Shown piece by piece: positions 20,257 to 31,934 of a DNA stretch of 64,000 nt (positions are counted from its first letter, which is position 1; the number at the start of each line of letters is the position of its first letter). Origin of the DNA: Anisodus tanguticus (lineage: Eukaryota > Streptophyta > Magnoliopsida > Solanales > Solanaceae); contig CM067541.1 of assembly GCA_034509755.1 (NCBI GenBank), positions 25,612,501-25,676,500 of the forward strand, read 5' to 3'. Made by a program: the position numbers and the translations under genes. The notes beneath the pieces are model-generated. The model saw only the letters and a program-made list of their open reading frames with translations. It was not told the DNA's origin and did not search any database.

Positions 20257-21518
20257 TCACAAAATCGGTCCAAAGGAAGTAGATGTCCTTTGACGTTTGC
20301 TACGCCTTGCATCCTTTTTACTTGGTGTATTTTCCTTTGGTTCTTCCCGCGGTCGCTTAGATCTTTCACTTGACGACTCACATTCAGTTTTATACGGATA
20401 AATGTTTTCAAAGAATTCAGCATTATCTGATTCAATTACCGTATTAACATGTATTTCGGGATTGTCCGATTTGTGAACCAAAAACCGACAAGCTTTGCTG
20501 TTTGTAGCATAGCCAATAAAAACACAATCCACAGTTTTTGGTCCGATTTTTACCCTTTTGGGCAAAGGAACTTGGACCTTTGCTAAACACCCCCACACTT
20601 TGAAATATTTCAAGTTGGGTTTTCTTCCTTTCCATAGTTCATATGGAATAGATTGTGTTTTGCTGTGGGGCACCCTGTTGAGTATTCGGTTAGCTGTAAG
20701 GATAGCTTCCCCCCACAAGCTTTGCGGTAAACCAGAACTTATTAGTAAGGCATTCATCATTTCCTTTAATGTTCGATTTTTTCTTTCCGCAATTCCATTT
20801 GATTGTGGTGTGTAAGGGGCAGTAGTTTGATGAATAATTCCATATTCTAAACATATCTCTGCAAAAGGAGATTCGTACTCTCCTCCCTTATCACTTCTAA
20901 TCATTTTTATCTTTTTATTTAATTGATTTTCCACTTCGTTTTTGTATTGCTTAAATGCATCAATTGTTTCATCCTTACTATTAAGCAAATACACATAATA
21001 ATATCGAGTGCAATCGTCAATAAAAGTTATAAGATACTTTTTCCCACCGCGAGATGGTATTGACTTCATATCACATATATCTGTGTGAATTAAGTCTAAA
21101 GGATTTGAATTCCTATCAATAGACTTATATGGATGTTTAACAAACTTAGATTCGACATGATTTCACATTTAGATTTATTACACTCGAATTTAGGCAATAC
21201 TTCTAAATTAATCAATTTTCGCAAGGTTTTGTAGTTGACATGTCCAAAACGAACATGCCATAAATTATTTGACTCCAATAAGTAAGACGAAGCTGAATTC
21301 TTATTAATACTGTCAACAACCATTACATTGAGTTTGAAAAGGCCCTCGGTGAGGTAGCCCTTTCCTATGAACAAATCATTCTTACTTATTACAATTTTCT
21401 CACTAACCAACACACATTTAAACCCGTTTTTTACGAGTAGTCCAGCTGAAACTAAATTCTTCCGAATTGTTGGAACGTGCATAACATTGTTGAGAGTCGG
21501 GACCTTGCCGGAAGTCAT
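20257..21518 (-). pseudogene. element C integrase with GAG-pre-integrase domain
   Basis: The pre-integrase part (21096-21518) has SNNLWHVRFGHVNYKTLRKL, including the zinc-binding His pair. The core (20257-21069) has LITFIDDCTRYYYVYLL, MIRSDKGGEYES and SNGIAERKNRTL, supplying the D,D,35-E type residues, and ends in a lysine/arginine-rich region. A frameshift lies between the two parts near 21090. Confidence 0.87.
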
Positions 21519-22606
21519 CTTCGAAGTATCTTCCCATATCCTTCAACCTTGGCTGTTGCAGTATTTCCCATAAACAGTACCTCTTCGGGTCCAGCGGGAG
21601 CATAGGTTGCAAATGCTTCTTTTGTAGCGCAAACATGTCGAGTGGCACCAGAATCAAGCCACCACTCCTTTGGGTTTCCAACCAAATTGCACTCCGATAG
21701 CATTGCACACAGATCATCCATATCATCATTCTTTTCCACCATATTGGCTTGTCCTTTTCCCTTGTTCTTTTCGGGAGACGACAACGGGGCTTTGTGGCCG
21801 ACTTTCCCACAATTAAAGCGGTTGCCCTTGAACTTTTTCTTGTTGGAATCCTTCTCCTTTCTAGAAGGCCTCTTCCTTTTCTTGTTCTTTTTCAGAGCAG
21901 CATCTTCAACGATGTTTGCCCCTTCAATTGGTGAAGTCTTACGATACCTCTTCTCAGCAGTTTTGTTATCTTCCTCGATCTTGAGACGAATCACAAGATC
22001 TTCCAACTTCATTTCCTTTCTTTTGTGCTTAAGATAATTCTTGAAATCTTTCCATGAGGGCGACAACTTCTCAATCATTGCAGCCACTTGGAACGCTTCA
22101 TTTACTACCATACCTTCAGCAATAAGGTCATGGAAGATAAGTTGAAGCTCTTGAACTTGGGTTCCAACGATTTTTCTATCCACCATTTTGTAGTCTAGGA
22201 ATTTGGCAACCACAAACTTCTTCAAGCAAGCATCTTCAGTTTTGTACTTCTTTTCAAGTGCACTCCATAGTTCTTTGGAAGTCTCTACCGCACCGTAGAC
22301 GTTGTACAAGTCATCTTCTAAGGCACTCAAAATGTAGCCTTTGCACAAAAAGTCGACTGTTTCCAAGCCTCGGTAACCATGAACTTTTGGTTGTCGGGCA
22401 TGTCGGCGGCAGAGCACGGGAGGGTCCTCATCGGTGAACTTTTGCATACCAAGGGTGGTAAGCCAAAAGAACATTCTTTGTTGTCATCCTTTAAAGTTGG
22501 CACCGGTGAACTTCGCAGGTTTCTCAGTCGGTGGCACAACGGTACGGGTTGTAGGAGTAACCGCAGGTGCAGTAACTGCAGAGGTAGTTCCAGTCTCAAT
22601 TGCCAT
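21515..22606 (-). pseudogene. element C gag and protease
   Basis: gag starts at 22606 (MAIETGTTSAV) and has KELWSALEKKYKTEDACLKK and IAEGMVVNEAFQVAAMIEKL. A TGA interrupts it early (near 22490, after ANFKG). The zinc knuckle is damaged: it reads FNCGKVGH without the last cysteine. The protease motif WWLDSGATRHVC is intact. It overlaps the next frame at 21515-21518. Confidence 0.87.
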
Positions 22607-22683
22607 TATTCGTTTGTCACTGTCAAATCGACAAACTGTTTTAGTTAATAAAATCAGAATAGCAATTCAATCACAGACTTAAA

Positions 22684-22976
22684 CGATGAAGATTTTTTAT
22701 TTCTTCAAATTGCAGTATAATTATGAAACTTTAGTATTCCAACGAAGTTTTTATATCTTCGAGTCAGAATACTAATATTCATATGGAGTAGAAAAGCGCA
22801 CAAGTTTTAATCTCCAAACGAGAATACAACAACGATGAAGTTTTTATGTTCTTCAAATCGTTGTACAAGTATGAACTTTAATATTCCAACGAAGTTTTTA
22901 TTTCTTCAAGTCAGAATATGAAATTTCACACGGAGTAGAAAACCACACAGGTTTTAATCTCCAAAACAAAATACAG
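22684..22976 (-). repeat. tandem duplication in the leader of element C
   Basis: Two diverged head-to-tail copies of about 147 bp (about 22684-22832 and 22833-22976). Each contains attccaacgaagtttttat and ggagtagaaaa followed by ttttaatctcc. They lie between the 5' LTR and gag. Confidence 0.8.
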
Positions 22977-23083
22977 ATTAATCTAAAAATATAATTTCCT
23001 TAAGATTGTTATTAATCGTATTCCAAAAAAACCGATAAACAATAAACACGAAAATAAACGAGAATCGGTGTTGAAAAAATAAG

Positions 23084-23773
23084 AATAATTTTTCAGAATA
23101 TAATCGAGCCCACTTAGTTCAAAGTGTGTCCTTAAGGAAATTATTCCCCTCACAGTACTCGAGGTTGATGGAATATCCCCTCCCAGGATAGAACGATTAT
23201 CTTACCAGAATAGTAGTACTTCAAACTCTGGTAGCGGCGAACCACTCAACAGTAGTATATCACACATAATTTATTCGTGCAGAAGAAGAAGAAGATTTTG
23301 TAGTTCAGAAAATTAGTAAGTAAAATTCTGAGGAATCAAACGAATTTATAGCCATGGAAGTACTGTTTCTGAAGGTTTGCAACCTTTCTGAACAGCCACT
23401 GAAAATTGGTGGGAAATTTAAATGTGGGAAAGAACCGGGTCGCGGGTCAGATCAATCAGATCATTTGACCGAATCCGAATCCGAAGCCGAGCCGAGTGAG
23501 CGAGCGACGACGACGGCGCGAGGGGTCCTTGCCCCCCTCAACCCTTTTACTGAGAAGAAAGAGTAATTCTACTTATAAGTAGAAGAACTTTTCTTTCCAC
23601 TACCGATGTGGGACAACTCCCACTTTTTTTTCCACTACCGATGTGGGACAACTCCCACTTTTCTTTCCACTACCGATGTGGGACAACTCCCACTTTTCTT
23701 TCCCCTACCAATGTGGGACAACTTCCACTTTTCTTTCCAATCATTTCCCATTCACCAATATCAATACCCAACA
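23084..23773 (-). repeat. 5' LTR of element C (right copy)
   Basis: About 690 bp; starts TGTTGGGTATTG in element orientation and ends near 23084. It carries its own four 35-bp repeats (23587, 23622, 23657, 23692). Confidence 0.88.
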
Positions 23774-23790
23774 GTCTTTTCATGTTTCAG

Positions 23791-23962
23791 TTATTGGTGA
23801 TGCCTTGTGTGAAAAAAGGCTTTGGGACATGAAATACAAGGGAGTGAAAAATTTCTACATGTGCGAACTACGGAAAGATTTTATAATTGATGCAACATTC
23901 AAAGGAAGCTTGTCCCGTTTTCTCAACCATAGCTGTGATCCTAATTGCAAACTGGAAAAATG
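23791..23962 (+). CDS. ASHR3: ASHR3-like exon: core SET domain
   Basis: Acceptor ttcag (to 23790) and donor gtgagt (23963). It encodes CEKRLWDMKYKG, NFYMCELRKDF, IDATFKGS and RFLNHSCDPNC, the S-adenosylmethionine and lysine-binding core. The NHSC motif is intact. The first two bases complete Val with the last base of exon 14690-14768. Element C now begins 17 bases upstream of this exon, leaving only gtcttttcatgtttcag of the native intron end. Confidence 0.88.
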
Positions 23963-24060
23963 GTGAGTTAACTTTTTCTAATAGCTATTTGATTCTTCCT
24001 TTATGCTCTTTGTGTGCCTTCCCCAACACTATAATGGATTACTTTTATTACCTATTAAAG

Positions 24061-24141
24061 GCAGGTTGAAAGTGAGACTCGAGTTGGTGTGTTTGCTGCT
24101 CGATCCATTGAAGTAGGAGAACCTCTGAGCTATGATTACAG
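24061..24141 (+). CDS. ASHR3: ASHR3-like exon: SET C-terminus
   Basis: Acceptor aaag (to 24060) and donor gtattc (24142). It encodes QVESETRVGVFAARSIEVG and EPLSYDY, including the catalytic tyrosine region of SET domains. Phase is two bases in and two out, completing Trp and leaving Arg to the last exon. No lesion is seen. Confidence 0.88.
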
Positions 24142-24275
24142 GTATTCTCCTTTCTATTGCTACCTTTAGAACTGTTATTATGCGGTAAAGCTAATTTTAG
24201 GTTGTTGTCTATCTAACCTTTAATTAGTAATATATGTATGTAATTTTTTAACCTATTGTGGTTATGCATTATAAC

Positions 24276-24581
24276 AGTTAAATATACACAATATACATGT
24301 ATATTATGTGTATATTGTGTATCGGATGGCTCTCGGTTTTCAGTCCCCTTTGTACCGTGTATATGGGTAAATATTCAGTATCCTAGTTTAGGTAATATTG
24401 TAATGTAATTAGTATTGTACACTTACCATAATAATTATATTACCATAAATGTATAGTTAGTATCCAAGTAGAATAAGGTTTTAGGAATAGAATAGGAATA
24501 TGATTCTCCTATTATGGAAATATGTAACTTGTATAAATAGTCTTTCAATTAATGAAAATAATCAAGGGATTATTTCTTTCA
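24276..24581 (+). repeat. 5' LTR of element 2
   Basis: 306 bp, starting AGTTAAATAT (the family start TGTTAAATAT with the first base changed) and ending TTTCTTTCA. Near the start the sequence is palindromic (acaatatacatgtatatt). Confidence 0.9.
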
Positions 24582-24741
24582 TGGTATCAGAAGTCTAGGT
24601 CTTAAAATCCTCTCTCTAAACTCTTATTTTTTCTGTCGATTTCCGAGACGTTTTTCTCTCAATTTGTGTGCTGACGGGAACCCTCTTCTTCCCAAAAAAA
24701 AATTTCTCCCAAATCCCTCAATCACATATTGTTCTATCAAT

Positions 24742-25575
24742 ATGTCTACATCCCGGAACACGTTTCATCCTGCCCTTGCAGTTTCTAACATCAAGAATAA
24801 CATCTCTCTTGTTCTTGAAATAGAAAACGTCAAATATGCGATGTGGGCCGAACTGTTCAAAATTCACGCACGATCGCATCAAGTCATCCATCACATAATC
24901 CCCGTGGCTCTTGAGGATACGGAGGTGCCAAAACGCGAGGATGATCCTAAGTTGTGGACGACTCTTGATGCTACCGTCCTTCAGTGGATATATTCCACAA
25001 TTTCTACCGACCTTTTGCAAACAATTATTGAGCCTGACGCTACGGCACAGGCGACTTGTGATAGACTGCGTGATATATTCCAAGATAATCAAAATTCTAG
25101 AGCCGTTACCCTTGAGCAGGATTTCTCCCACGTCAATATGGAAGACTTCCCTAATGTTTCGGCTTATTGCAAAAGATTAAAGGAATTGGCGGACCAACTT
25201 CGCAACGTTAGTGCACCAGTTTCGAATGATCGTTTGGTCCTCCAATGGTTTCCGGCCTCTTTGAGGCCTATAGTGGTGTTGGAACACTTCTTCGACAAAG
25301 CAATATGTTTCCGCAGTTTTATCAGGCTCGTTCTATGCTTACACTCGAAGAAGCAGGCATGGAAAAATGAGCGGCTACCGGTGCTAGTCCCGTAGTCATG
25401 ATGACCGAGTCCACGGTGTATCCTACCAGTTCTAACAACTCAGGCCAAAACCGCAACAATGGTGGCGGCAAAAAGGGTGTAAATAAGAAAAATAATGGCA
25501 AGAACCGCGACGGCAACAACGGCGGCAGCCGGCAGAATGGTGGTGGCGATGGGGGTCCTCGCGATGGTTAGTAGC
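24742..25575 (+). pseudogene. element 2 gag
   Basis: It starts MSTSRNTFHPALAVSNIK and carries MWAELFKIHARSHQVIHHI, LRDIFQDNQNSRAVTLEQ and SAYCKRLKELADQLRNV, typical of copia UBN2-type gag, then an asparagine/glycine-rich tail. A frameshift near 25250 and a stop at 25393 break it. Confidence 0.82.
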
Positions 25576-25849
25576 AGCAGCAGCAGTTCTAGGGCCCACA
25601 GTGGCCCCCTATACAGTGGCAATAGGCCCCACAACAGCAGCTTGGGCCCAGCCAGTTTGTCCCTCAACGACAATTTCAGCCCAGCAACTTCTCACCCAAC
25701 TGGCAGTGGGCGGCCTAATAACAGTCCAGGCCCAATTCGGCATGGTCCACATATAGCCAGCAGTCTGGGCCGAGACCGCAAGCAGGGGTTCTTGGGCCTC
25801 GGCCCCCGCAAGCCCATCACGCAGCGGCACCCATGCCTACCGTCATCGA

Positions 25850-27360
25850 AGCCTCAATGCACACGCTTGGTTTAAATTCTCCAGACCCAAATTGGTATAT
25901 GGACACCGGTGCCACTACCCACATGACATCCGATTTAGGTACGCTCTCGTCTTATTCCAATTTGAGCAACCCTCGCGGTATAATTATTGGTAATGGTAAT
26001 TCTATTTCAATTTGTAGTTATGGTCATAAGACGTTATCTCCCCCTCATCCACCTCTTATCTTGAAAAACACCCTACACACCCCCAAATTGATTAAAACTT
26101 AGTCTTAGTCCGTAAATTCACTACTGATAATTCCGTTTCTATTGAATTTGATCCATTTGGTTTCTCTGTGAAGAATTTCAAGACGGAGAGTCCTCTCATG
26201 AGGTGTGATAGTAGGAGAGATCTTTATCCTATCACACCTAGTTTCGGTCCATCGAGTCAAGCCCCGCCATCAACCTTTGCAACAATTTCTCCTTCCTTGT
26301 GGCATGCTTGTCTTGGTCATCCGGGATCATCTATTTTGTCGTCTTTAGATAAAAATAGTTTTATTTCATGTAAGGGTACGAGTCGTACTCCAAATTGTCA
26401 GTCTTGTTCTTTGGAAAAAATTGTTAAGTTTCCACTTATAGACTCCAATTCTCATACTTTAATGTCATTTGATATTATTCATAGCGACTTATGGACGTCT
26501 CTTGTTCTTAGTTCTTTGGGTCATCGGTATTATGTTTTCCTTTTGGATGATTATTCTAAGTTTTTATGGACGTTTCCGATAGCGAAAAAATCTCATGTTT
26601 TTCCGTCTTTTTAAAATTTAAAGCATTCATTAAAACCCAATTCGAACGAGAAATTAAAAATATTCAGTGTGATAATGGCAAAGAATGTGACAATGTGGTG
26701 TTTCGGGAATTCTGTGCTAATAATGGGATCAATTTTCATTTTTCTTGTCCTCATACGTCTTCACAAAATGGGAAAGCAGAACGCAAAATTCGTTCCATAA
26801 ATAACATTGTCCGCACTCTATTAATTCATGCTTCCGTACCCCCATATTTTTGGCATCATGCTCTTCAAATGGTCACATATCTCCTTAACATAACTCCTTT
26901 CAAAGGTTTGACATATTCTTCCCCCCTTCAAATTTGATATAATAAAATTCCTTCATATTCACATCTTCAGATTTTTGGGTGTTTGTGTTATCCGTTATTC
27001 CCGTCCACCACAATTAAAAACTTCAGCCCGGTTTACTCCGTGTATATTTTTGGGTTTTCCGTCTAATCATCGTGGCTACAAATGCTTTGATTTTTCCTCT
27101 AATAAAATCATCATTAATCGCCATGTCATTTTTTATGAATCTCAATTTCCATTTGCTAAAGTTAATACTCTCGTGCCTAGTTCGTATAATTTTTTGGATG
27201 ATAGTATATCCCCGTATATTATTCAACATTTTTCGGACATCTCCCGCACCCAAATTTCTCCAGCGAACCCACTGCCCGCTGGCCCCACTGGTCTGTCACC
27301 CACTGTCGGTCCCACTCCAGCCGTTGGGCCAGTTCCTGCGATTGGGCTAGTCTAGCCCAT
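25850..27360 (+). pseudogene. element 2 protease and integrase
   Basis: The protease motif NWYMDTGATTHMTS is intact (about 25890-25930). The integrase zinc-binding part (WHACLGHPGSSILSSL) and core (HSDLWTSLVLSSLGHRYYVF, IQCDNGKECDN, SSQNGKAERKIRSINN) follow, ending in a proline-rich linker with APLTG-like repeats. Stops or shifts occur at about 26100, 26613 and 26936, and again near 27010. Confidence 0.85.
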
Positions 27361-27509
27361 TCGGGAACCGGTCCGATTCGCTCCCGGTTTACCGATTTGG
27401 GCCGGCAGCCGCCCTGCCCGCCGCGTCCGTCCCGAGTCCTGAAAATTCCCAAAATCCACCCGCCTCTGCCCCGAGTCATGGACTAGTCACCCGTAGTCAA
27501 CGGGGGATT

Positions 27510-29042
27510 TTTAATGCTATGACCGATTAATATAATGCTCTTATTGATAATAAGAAGTGGGAGTTGGTACCCCATCCATCTGGTATTAATATTATTAGGC
27601 CTATATGGATTTTTGCTCATAAGGAAAATTCAGATGGTTTATTTGCGACATAAGGCGCGGCTTGTGGGTGATGGTAAGACTCAGCGGGGTGGTGTTGATT
27701 TTGTTGAGACGTTTAGTCCGGTGGTCAAGCCATCTACCATTCGCACTGTGCTTAGCTTGGCTCTTTCGAATGCATGGCCTATCATCAGTTAAATGTAAAG
27801 AATACCTATCATCAGTTAAATGTAAAGAATATTTTCATACATGGTGATCTCAAGGAAACAGTTTATATGTATCAGCCGCTGGGATTCAGGGATCCCAAAC
27901 ATCCTCATCATGTATGTTTGTTGAAGAAGTCCTTATATGGGCTTAAGCAGTCTCCACGGGCCTGGTATACGCGGTTTACAAACTATGTTTCGACTATTGG
28001 GTTCACTCACAGCAGGTCGGATAATTCATTGTTCATCTACCGTCGTAGTTAATCTGTGGCCTATAATCTGTTATAGATGGACGATATTATTTTGACGGCC
28101 TCTTTCGATGCCTTACGCCAGTCTATCATGACAATGCTTAGCTCTAAGTTTGCTATGAAAGATTTGGGGCCCTTGAGTTATTTTTTGGGGATTGATGTTA
28201 CTCGTCATTCCGATGGGTTGTTCTTATCTCAACGAAAGTATGCAGCTGAGATCATTGAGAGGGCTGGGATGTCATCCTGTAAGTCCACTTCCACTCCAGT
28301 TGATACTAAACCCAAGCTTAGTGCCGCGGCTGGCGTACCCTACGAGGATCCGACCCTCTATCGTAGTCTTGCAGGGGCCCTTTAGTATCTTACCTTTACA
28401 AGATCGGATATTACGTATGCTGTCCAGCAGGTGTGTTTGTTCATGCATGATCCCAGAATTGAGCACATAAATGCACTCAAACGCATCATTCGGTATATTT
28501 AGGGTACACTGGACTATGGTTTGCATTTATATCCTTCCTTGACATCCACACTTGTCTCGTATACGGATGGTGATTGGGGTAGCTGTCCAGACACCAGACG
28601 GTCTACGTCTGGCTATTGTCTGTTCCTTGGCAACAACTTGGTCTCCTGGTTTGCGAAGCACCAGTCGACTCTATCCTGCTCCAGTGCCGAGGCTGAATAT
28701 CGAGAGGTAGCTAATGTGGTCTCGGAATCATGTTGGTTACGTAATTTGCTTTTGGAGCTTCATTGTCCCATTCAGAAGGCAACTTTGGTTTATTGCGATA
28801 ATATTAGTGTCATCTACCTTTCTGGTAATCCGGTTCAGCACCAACGCACTAAGCATATCGAGATGGACATTCATTTTGTCCTCGAAAAAGTTGCTCGGGG
28901 TCAGGTACGTATCTGTCATGTCCCATCAAGTTATCAAATTGCAAACATCTTTACGAAGGGTCTTCCCTTGGTCCTTTTTGAAGATTTTAGGGACAGTCTC
29001 AGCGTTAGAATACCACCCGCTATGACTGCGGGGTTGTGTTAA
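27510..29042 (+). pseudogene. element 2 RT and RNase H
   Basis: Pieces include ALIDNKKWELV, FVETFSPVVKPSTIRTV, KETVYMYQPLGFRDP and SLYGLKQSPRAWYTRF. The catalytic box reads MDDI where the family has YVDDI, after a small rearrangement near 28050. RNase H (28521-29042) shows LSCSSAEAEYRE and TKHIEMDIHFVLEK. A local duplication of atcatcagttaaatgtaaag near 27780-27830 repeats the QLNVKN codons. Confidence 0.85.
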
Positions 29043-29363
29043 ATATATACAATATACACACAATATACACACAATATACATGTATATTGTATGTATATTG
29101 TGTATCGGATGGCTCTCAGTTTTCAGCCCCTTTGTACCGTGTATATGGATAAATATTTAGTATTCTAGTTTAGGTAATGTTGTAATGTAATTAGTACTGT
29201 ACACTTACCATAATAATTGTATTACCAAAAATGTATAGTTAGTATCCAAGTAGAATAAGGTTTTAGGAATAGAATAGGAATGAGATTCTCCTATTATGGA
29301 AATATGTAACTTGTATAAATAGTCTTTCAATTAATGAAAATAATCAAGGGATTATTTTTTTCA
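29037..29363 (+). repeat. 3' LTR of element 2
   Basis: 327 bp starting TGTTAAATAT and ending TTTTTTTCA. It has an extra acaatatacac unit compared with the 5' LTR. Confidence 0.9.
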
Positions 29364-29605
29364 ATAACTGATATATGTAAGATTGATTCATATGAGCTAA
29401 ATGACTTGAAGAAACCTCCTTTTCATCTGAGGCACAAAATTATGTTCTATTAGATTTCACAGGGAGAAGCTTCCAGTTATGTGATTTTGTTTGATATACC
29501 TGTTTATTTCTTGTGGTCCTAAAAAATAGTACATCAGTCTGAAGATGTCATGTTTTCAACTAGTATGTATCAAACCTAAGAAAATTTTCTAAAAAGTTAA
29601 TTCGC

Positions 29606-29781
29606 CAGGGTGTGGCTTGGTGGTCACTTTAATGGGAGAACTATGAGATCTTAGGTTCAAATCCACCGGAGACAAAAAAAACACTAACTGATTTCTTCCC
29701 ACCCGCCTAAGCCTTTGTGGGTAGAGTTACCCGGTACCTGTGTTGTTGCGAGGTAGCAGGTTCCCAATCGAATAGTCGAGG
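29606..29781 (+). mobile_element. tRNA-derived SINE, 5' part, split by element D
   Basis: It contains pol III promoter-like boxes: tggcttggtgg (A box region) and ggttcaaatcc (B box). The body (gacaaaaaaaacactaactg, gatttcttccca, gggtagagttacc) matches a SINE body I associate with Solanaceae. It breaks at 29781 at the target site of element D; the rest resumes at 38584. The 5' boundary is approximate. Confidence 0.72.
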
Positions 29782-31322
29782 TGAAAGTATATTTATGTTA
29801 TAGAGACAATATGTATTAGGACAAATGTACTTTATACACATTCATATTATTATTAATGGAGATTAATATTTTGGCATTTGCAATTATTGAATTATTATTT
29901 GATTGTTTGTAATTATTCATTAATGTGCATCCCTTGAGCTTACGTTGTCATTAATAGAGTGAGATATTGATGATAGAGCGTAACTCTTAAAATAGCCTCG
30001 ACTAATGATCATCGAGAATAGGATATCTATGATATGTGATAAGTCGACATGTGGTCTGCATCACATCCTTAGAGGATGTAGTATGTCTCACTTGCTACGA
30101 GTAATGGCTACTCGTGATGGACACATGGATACTTTGAAAGTATTGGTATACCTTGCTGATATAATGTTTGTTATACTTGTCTAAAGTATGATCAGCATGT
30201 GGGAGATAAAAGTCCTTAGACTTGAGGTCAATACGCGCCTTGTCTACAAAGTAATGTACTTTAATCCCGTCCTAAGCTCAAATGCCTTATAGGTTGAGAT
30301 ACGGCTTGTATTGGGTACATTACGATGTGGATTGAAGGTAGTAGTTGAGCCAAGATTAGGATTCATTCCTCGGATGTATATTCGAGAGAACACTGGATTC
30401 TCAGTGATATTAGGTTGACTAAGTCGTTGGCCAACATAATAGACGTATTTAGAATATGGTCTAATTGTCAACTAATATAGATGAGATACAATGATTAAGC
30501 CATTTGGATAGATACCTGACAAATCCTAAGCTTGATCGAGTGTGTCGTGAATGAAATGATTTTATCTTACCACATAAAGGTTAAGTTTACTGGATTCGCG
30601 TAAACGCACTTCACATATTGAGTTCGTCTTCCGGCGCCGTCTAGGAGTTCCGCGTAGACCATAATTTGATTATTATCGATATGAGAAGGCTTGTAGGGTC
30701 AGACTATGTCGATTGTCCGTTTCGATCTAAGGATGTATTGAGAGAGAGTAATTAAATGTTCGATTTGGAATCAAGATATTTAAATGAATAATGATTATTT
30801 TAATTAAGTCAAAATTGGATTTTGGATTTAATTAATAATGCACGGAAAATAAATCTACACAATGCAGGAGCACGTCGAGCGTCGCGGCGCCCATACCCTA
30901 GGGCCGCGGCGCCTCTGCCTCGAATTTTGGGCCAGACCCAAGGTCAAACTCTAATCCAATTTTGACCTATTTTTCAACTATAAATAGAGGCATTCACTTC
31001 ATTATTCACACAGAATTTTCTGAAAATCATTCTAAGCCTTGGAGACTTAGAATTAAATACTCTCTCGAACCTCTGCCGGATTTCCTAGCTTTCCGAAAGA
31101 GAAATACATTGAAGCTTGGAGCTTGCAATTGGAAGGGCAACTGCGCGTGCACCTTATAGTAGAAAAAGACTCCAGATATTCAAACTTGTAAGTTTATTCT
31201 TTATGTTACAAGTTTAATTGTTGTATAACCATACGAGAAATGTTGTTGGGGTAAGTAAGAAACAAAATTTTAAACTTCTGATGTGCCTTAGTTATGTGCT
31301 TTGTACCCAATAAAACCCTACA
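29782..31322 (+). repeat. 5' LTR of element D
   Basis: 1541 bp, TGAAAGTATA to ACCCTACA. It contains a G+C-rich palindromic patch (30876-30920) and a TATA-like ctataaatagagg (30978-30990), probably the element's promoter. Confidence 0.93.
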
Positions 31323-31704
31323 GTGGTATCAAAGCCCAGGCTGGTTCAATGGTTATATAGCAATTGAATAGAATAATTATATGGGTTAAACATAAAATTG
31401 GATTAAAACGAGGTTTCTTGAAATCCTACATGTCTTGAACGAATGTTGACCTTTTGATATCACCCTAAATTATCTCCTACACTAACTCGAGGAAGTCATT
31501 CCGCTCTAACTCGAAGTAAGACAAAAGTGTGTTGTCTGGCTCATTGCACGGTACACGGCTAAGAACGAGTAAGAACGAATGATGGTCGATATGGGCGTTA
31601 TTGATAATGGCGGGTGATGATAAAGGACCGTGATTTGATCCCTAAATTGGATTTAGGGCTCGAACGATTTTAAGAATTAACACAGAAACGTTTTTCAGGA
31701 CATG

Positions 31705-31934
31705 AGCGCAGCGGCCCTATGGTAGGGCACTGCGGCGCTTGCTAGGGTTTCAAGGTGGTGTCGCGGCTCCATAGTGGAGCGCCGCGCGCTAATGCTTCGC
31801 TTCAAAACATGGACTCACTGGACAACAGGCGCCGCGGCTCCATGGTGCAGCGCGCGGCGCTAATGCATTTTTCAGAAGTCGAAAGGCTTCTGCCTCAGTG
31901 GCGTCGAAGCCCTAATGATTAGCGTCGCGGCCCC
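31705..31934 (+). repeat. G+C-rich hairpin repeats in the leader of element D
   Basis: Four diverged units at about 31705-31740, 31757-31790, 31827-31860 and 31900-31934. Each pairs like gcggctcca/tggagcgccgc around a short loop. They share a motif with the LTR patch at 30876-30920 and stand out from the AT-rich surroundings. Confidence 0.7.

Larger units (their letters stand above)
17199..23773 (-). mobile_element. Ty1/copia LTR retrotransposon (element C), complete but decayed, minus strand
   Basis: It is flanked by a perfect 5-bp duplication GTCTT (17194-17198 and 23774-23778), with two LTRs (17199-18094 and about 23084-23773) enclosing gag, protease, integrase, RT and RNase H read right to left. 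RT motifs such as EEEIYMEQPEGF and SLYGLKQAPKQW, and integrase YTPQSNGIAERKNRTL, resemble the Tork/Tnt1 group. It inserted antisense to the ASHR3-like gene, 17 bases upstream of the 3' splice site of the core SET exon. Frames are broken by several stops and shifts. Confidence 0.95.
24276..29363 (+). mobile_element. Ty1/copia LTR retrotransposon (element 2), complete but decayed
   Basis: Perfect 5-bp duplication ATAAC (24271-24275 and 29364-29368), LTRs at both ends, and a primer-binding site TGGTATCAG at 24582. gag, protease, integrase, RT and RNase H occur in copia order. It is the same family as element 1 and element 3, with nearly identical protein motifs. It inserted in the last ASHR3-like intron in the same orientation as the gene. 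Several stops and frameshifts prevent autonomous activity. Confidence 0.95.

Noticed and set aside
29606..29680. tRNA gene suggested by A-box and B-box-like motifs
   Set aside because: No cloverleaf or anticodon arm could be drawn, and the downstream body is that of a SINE.
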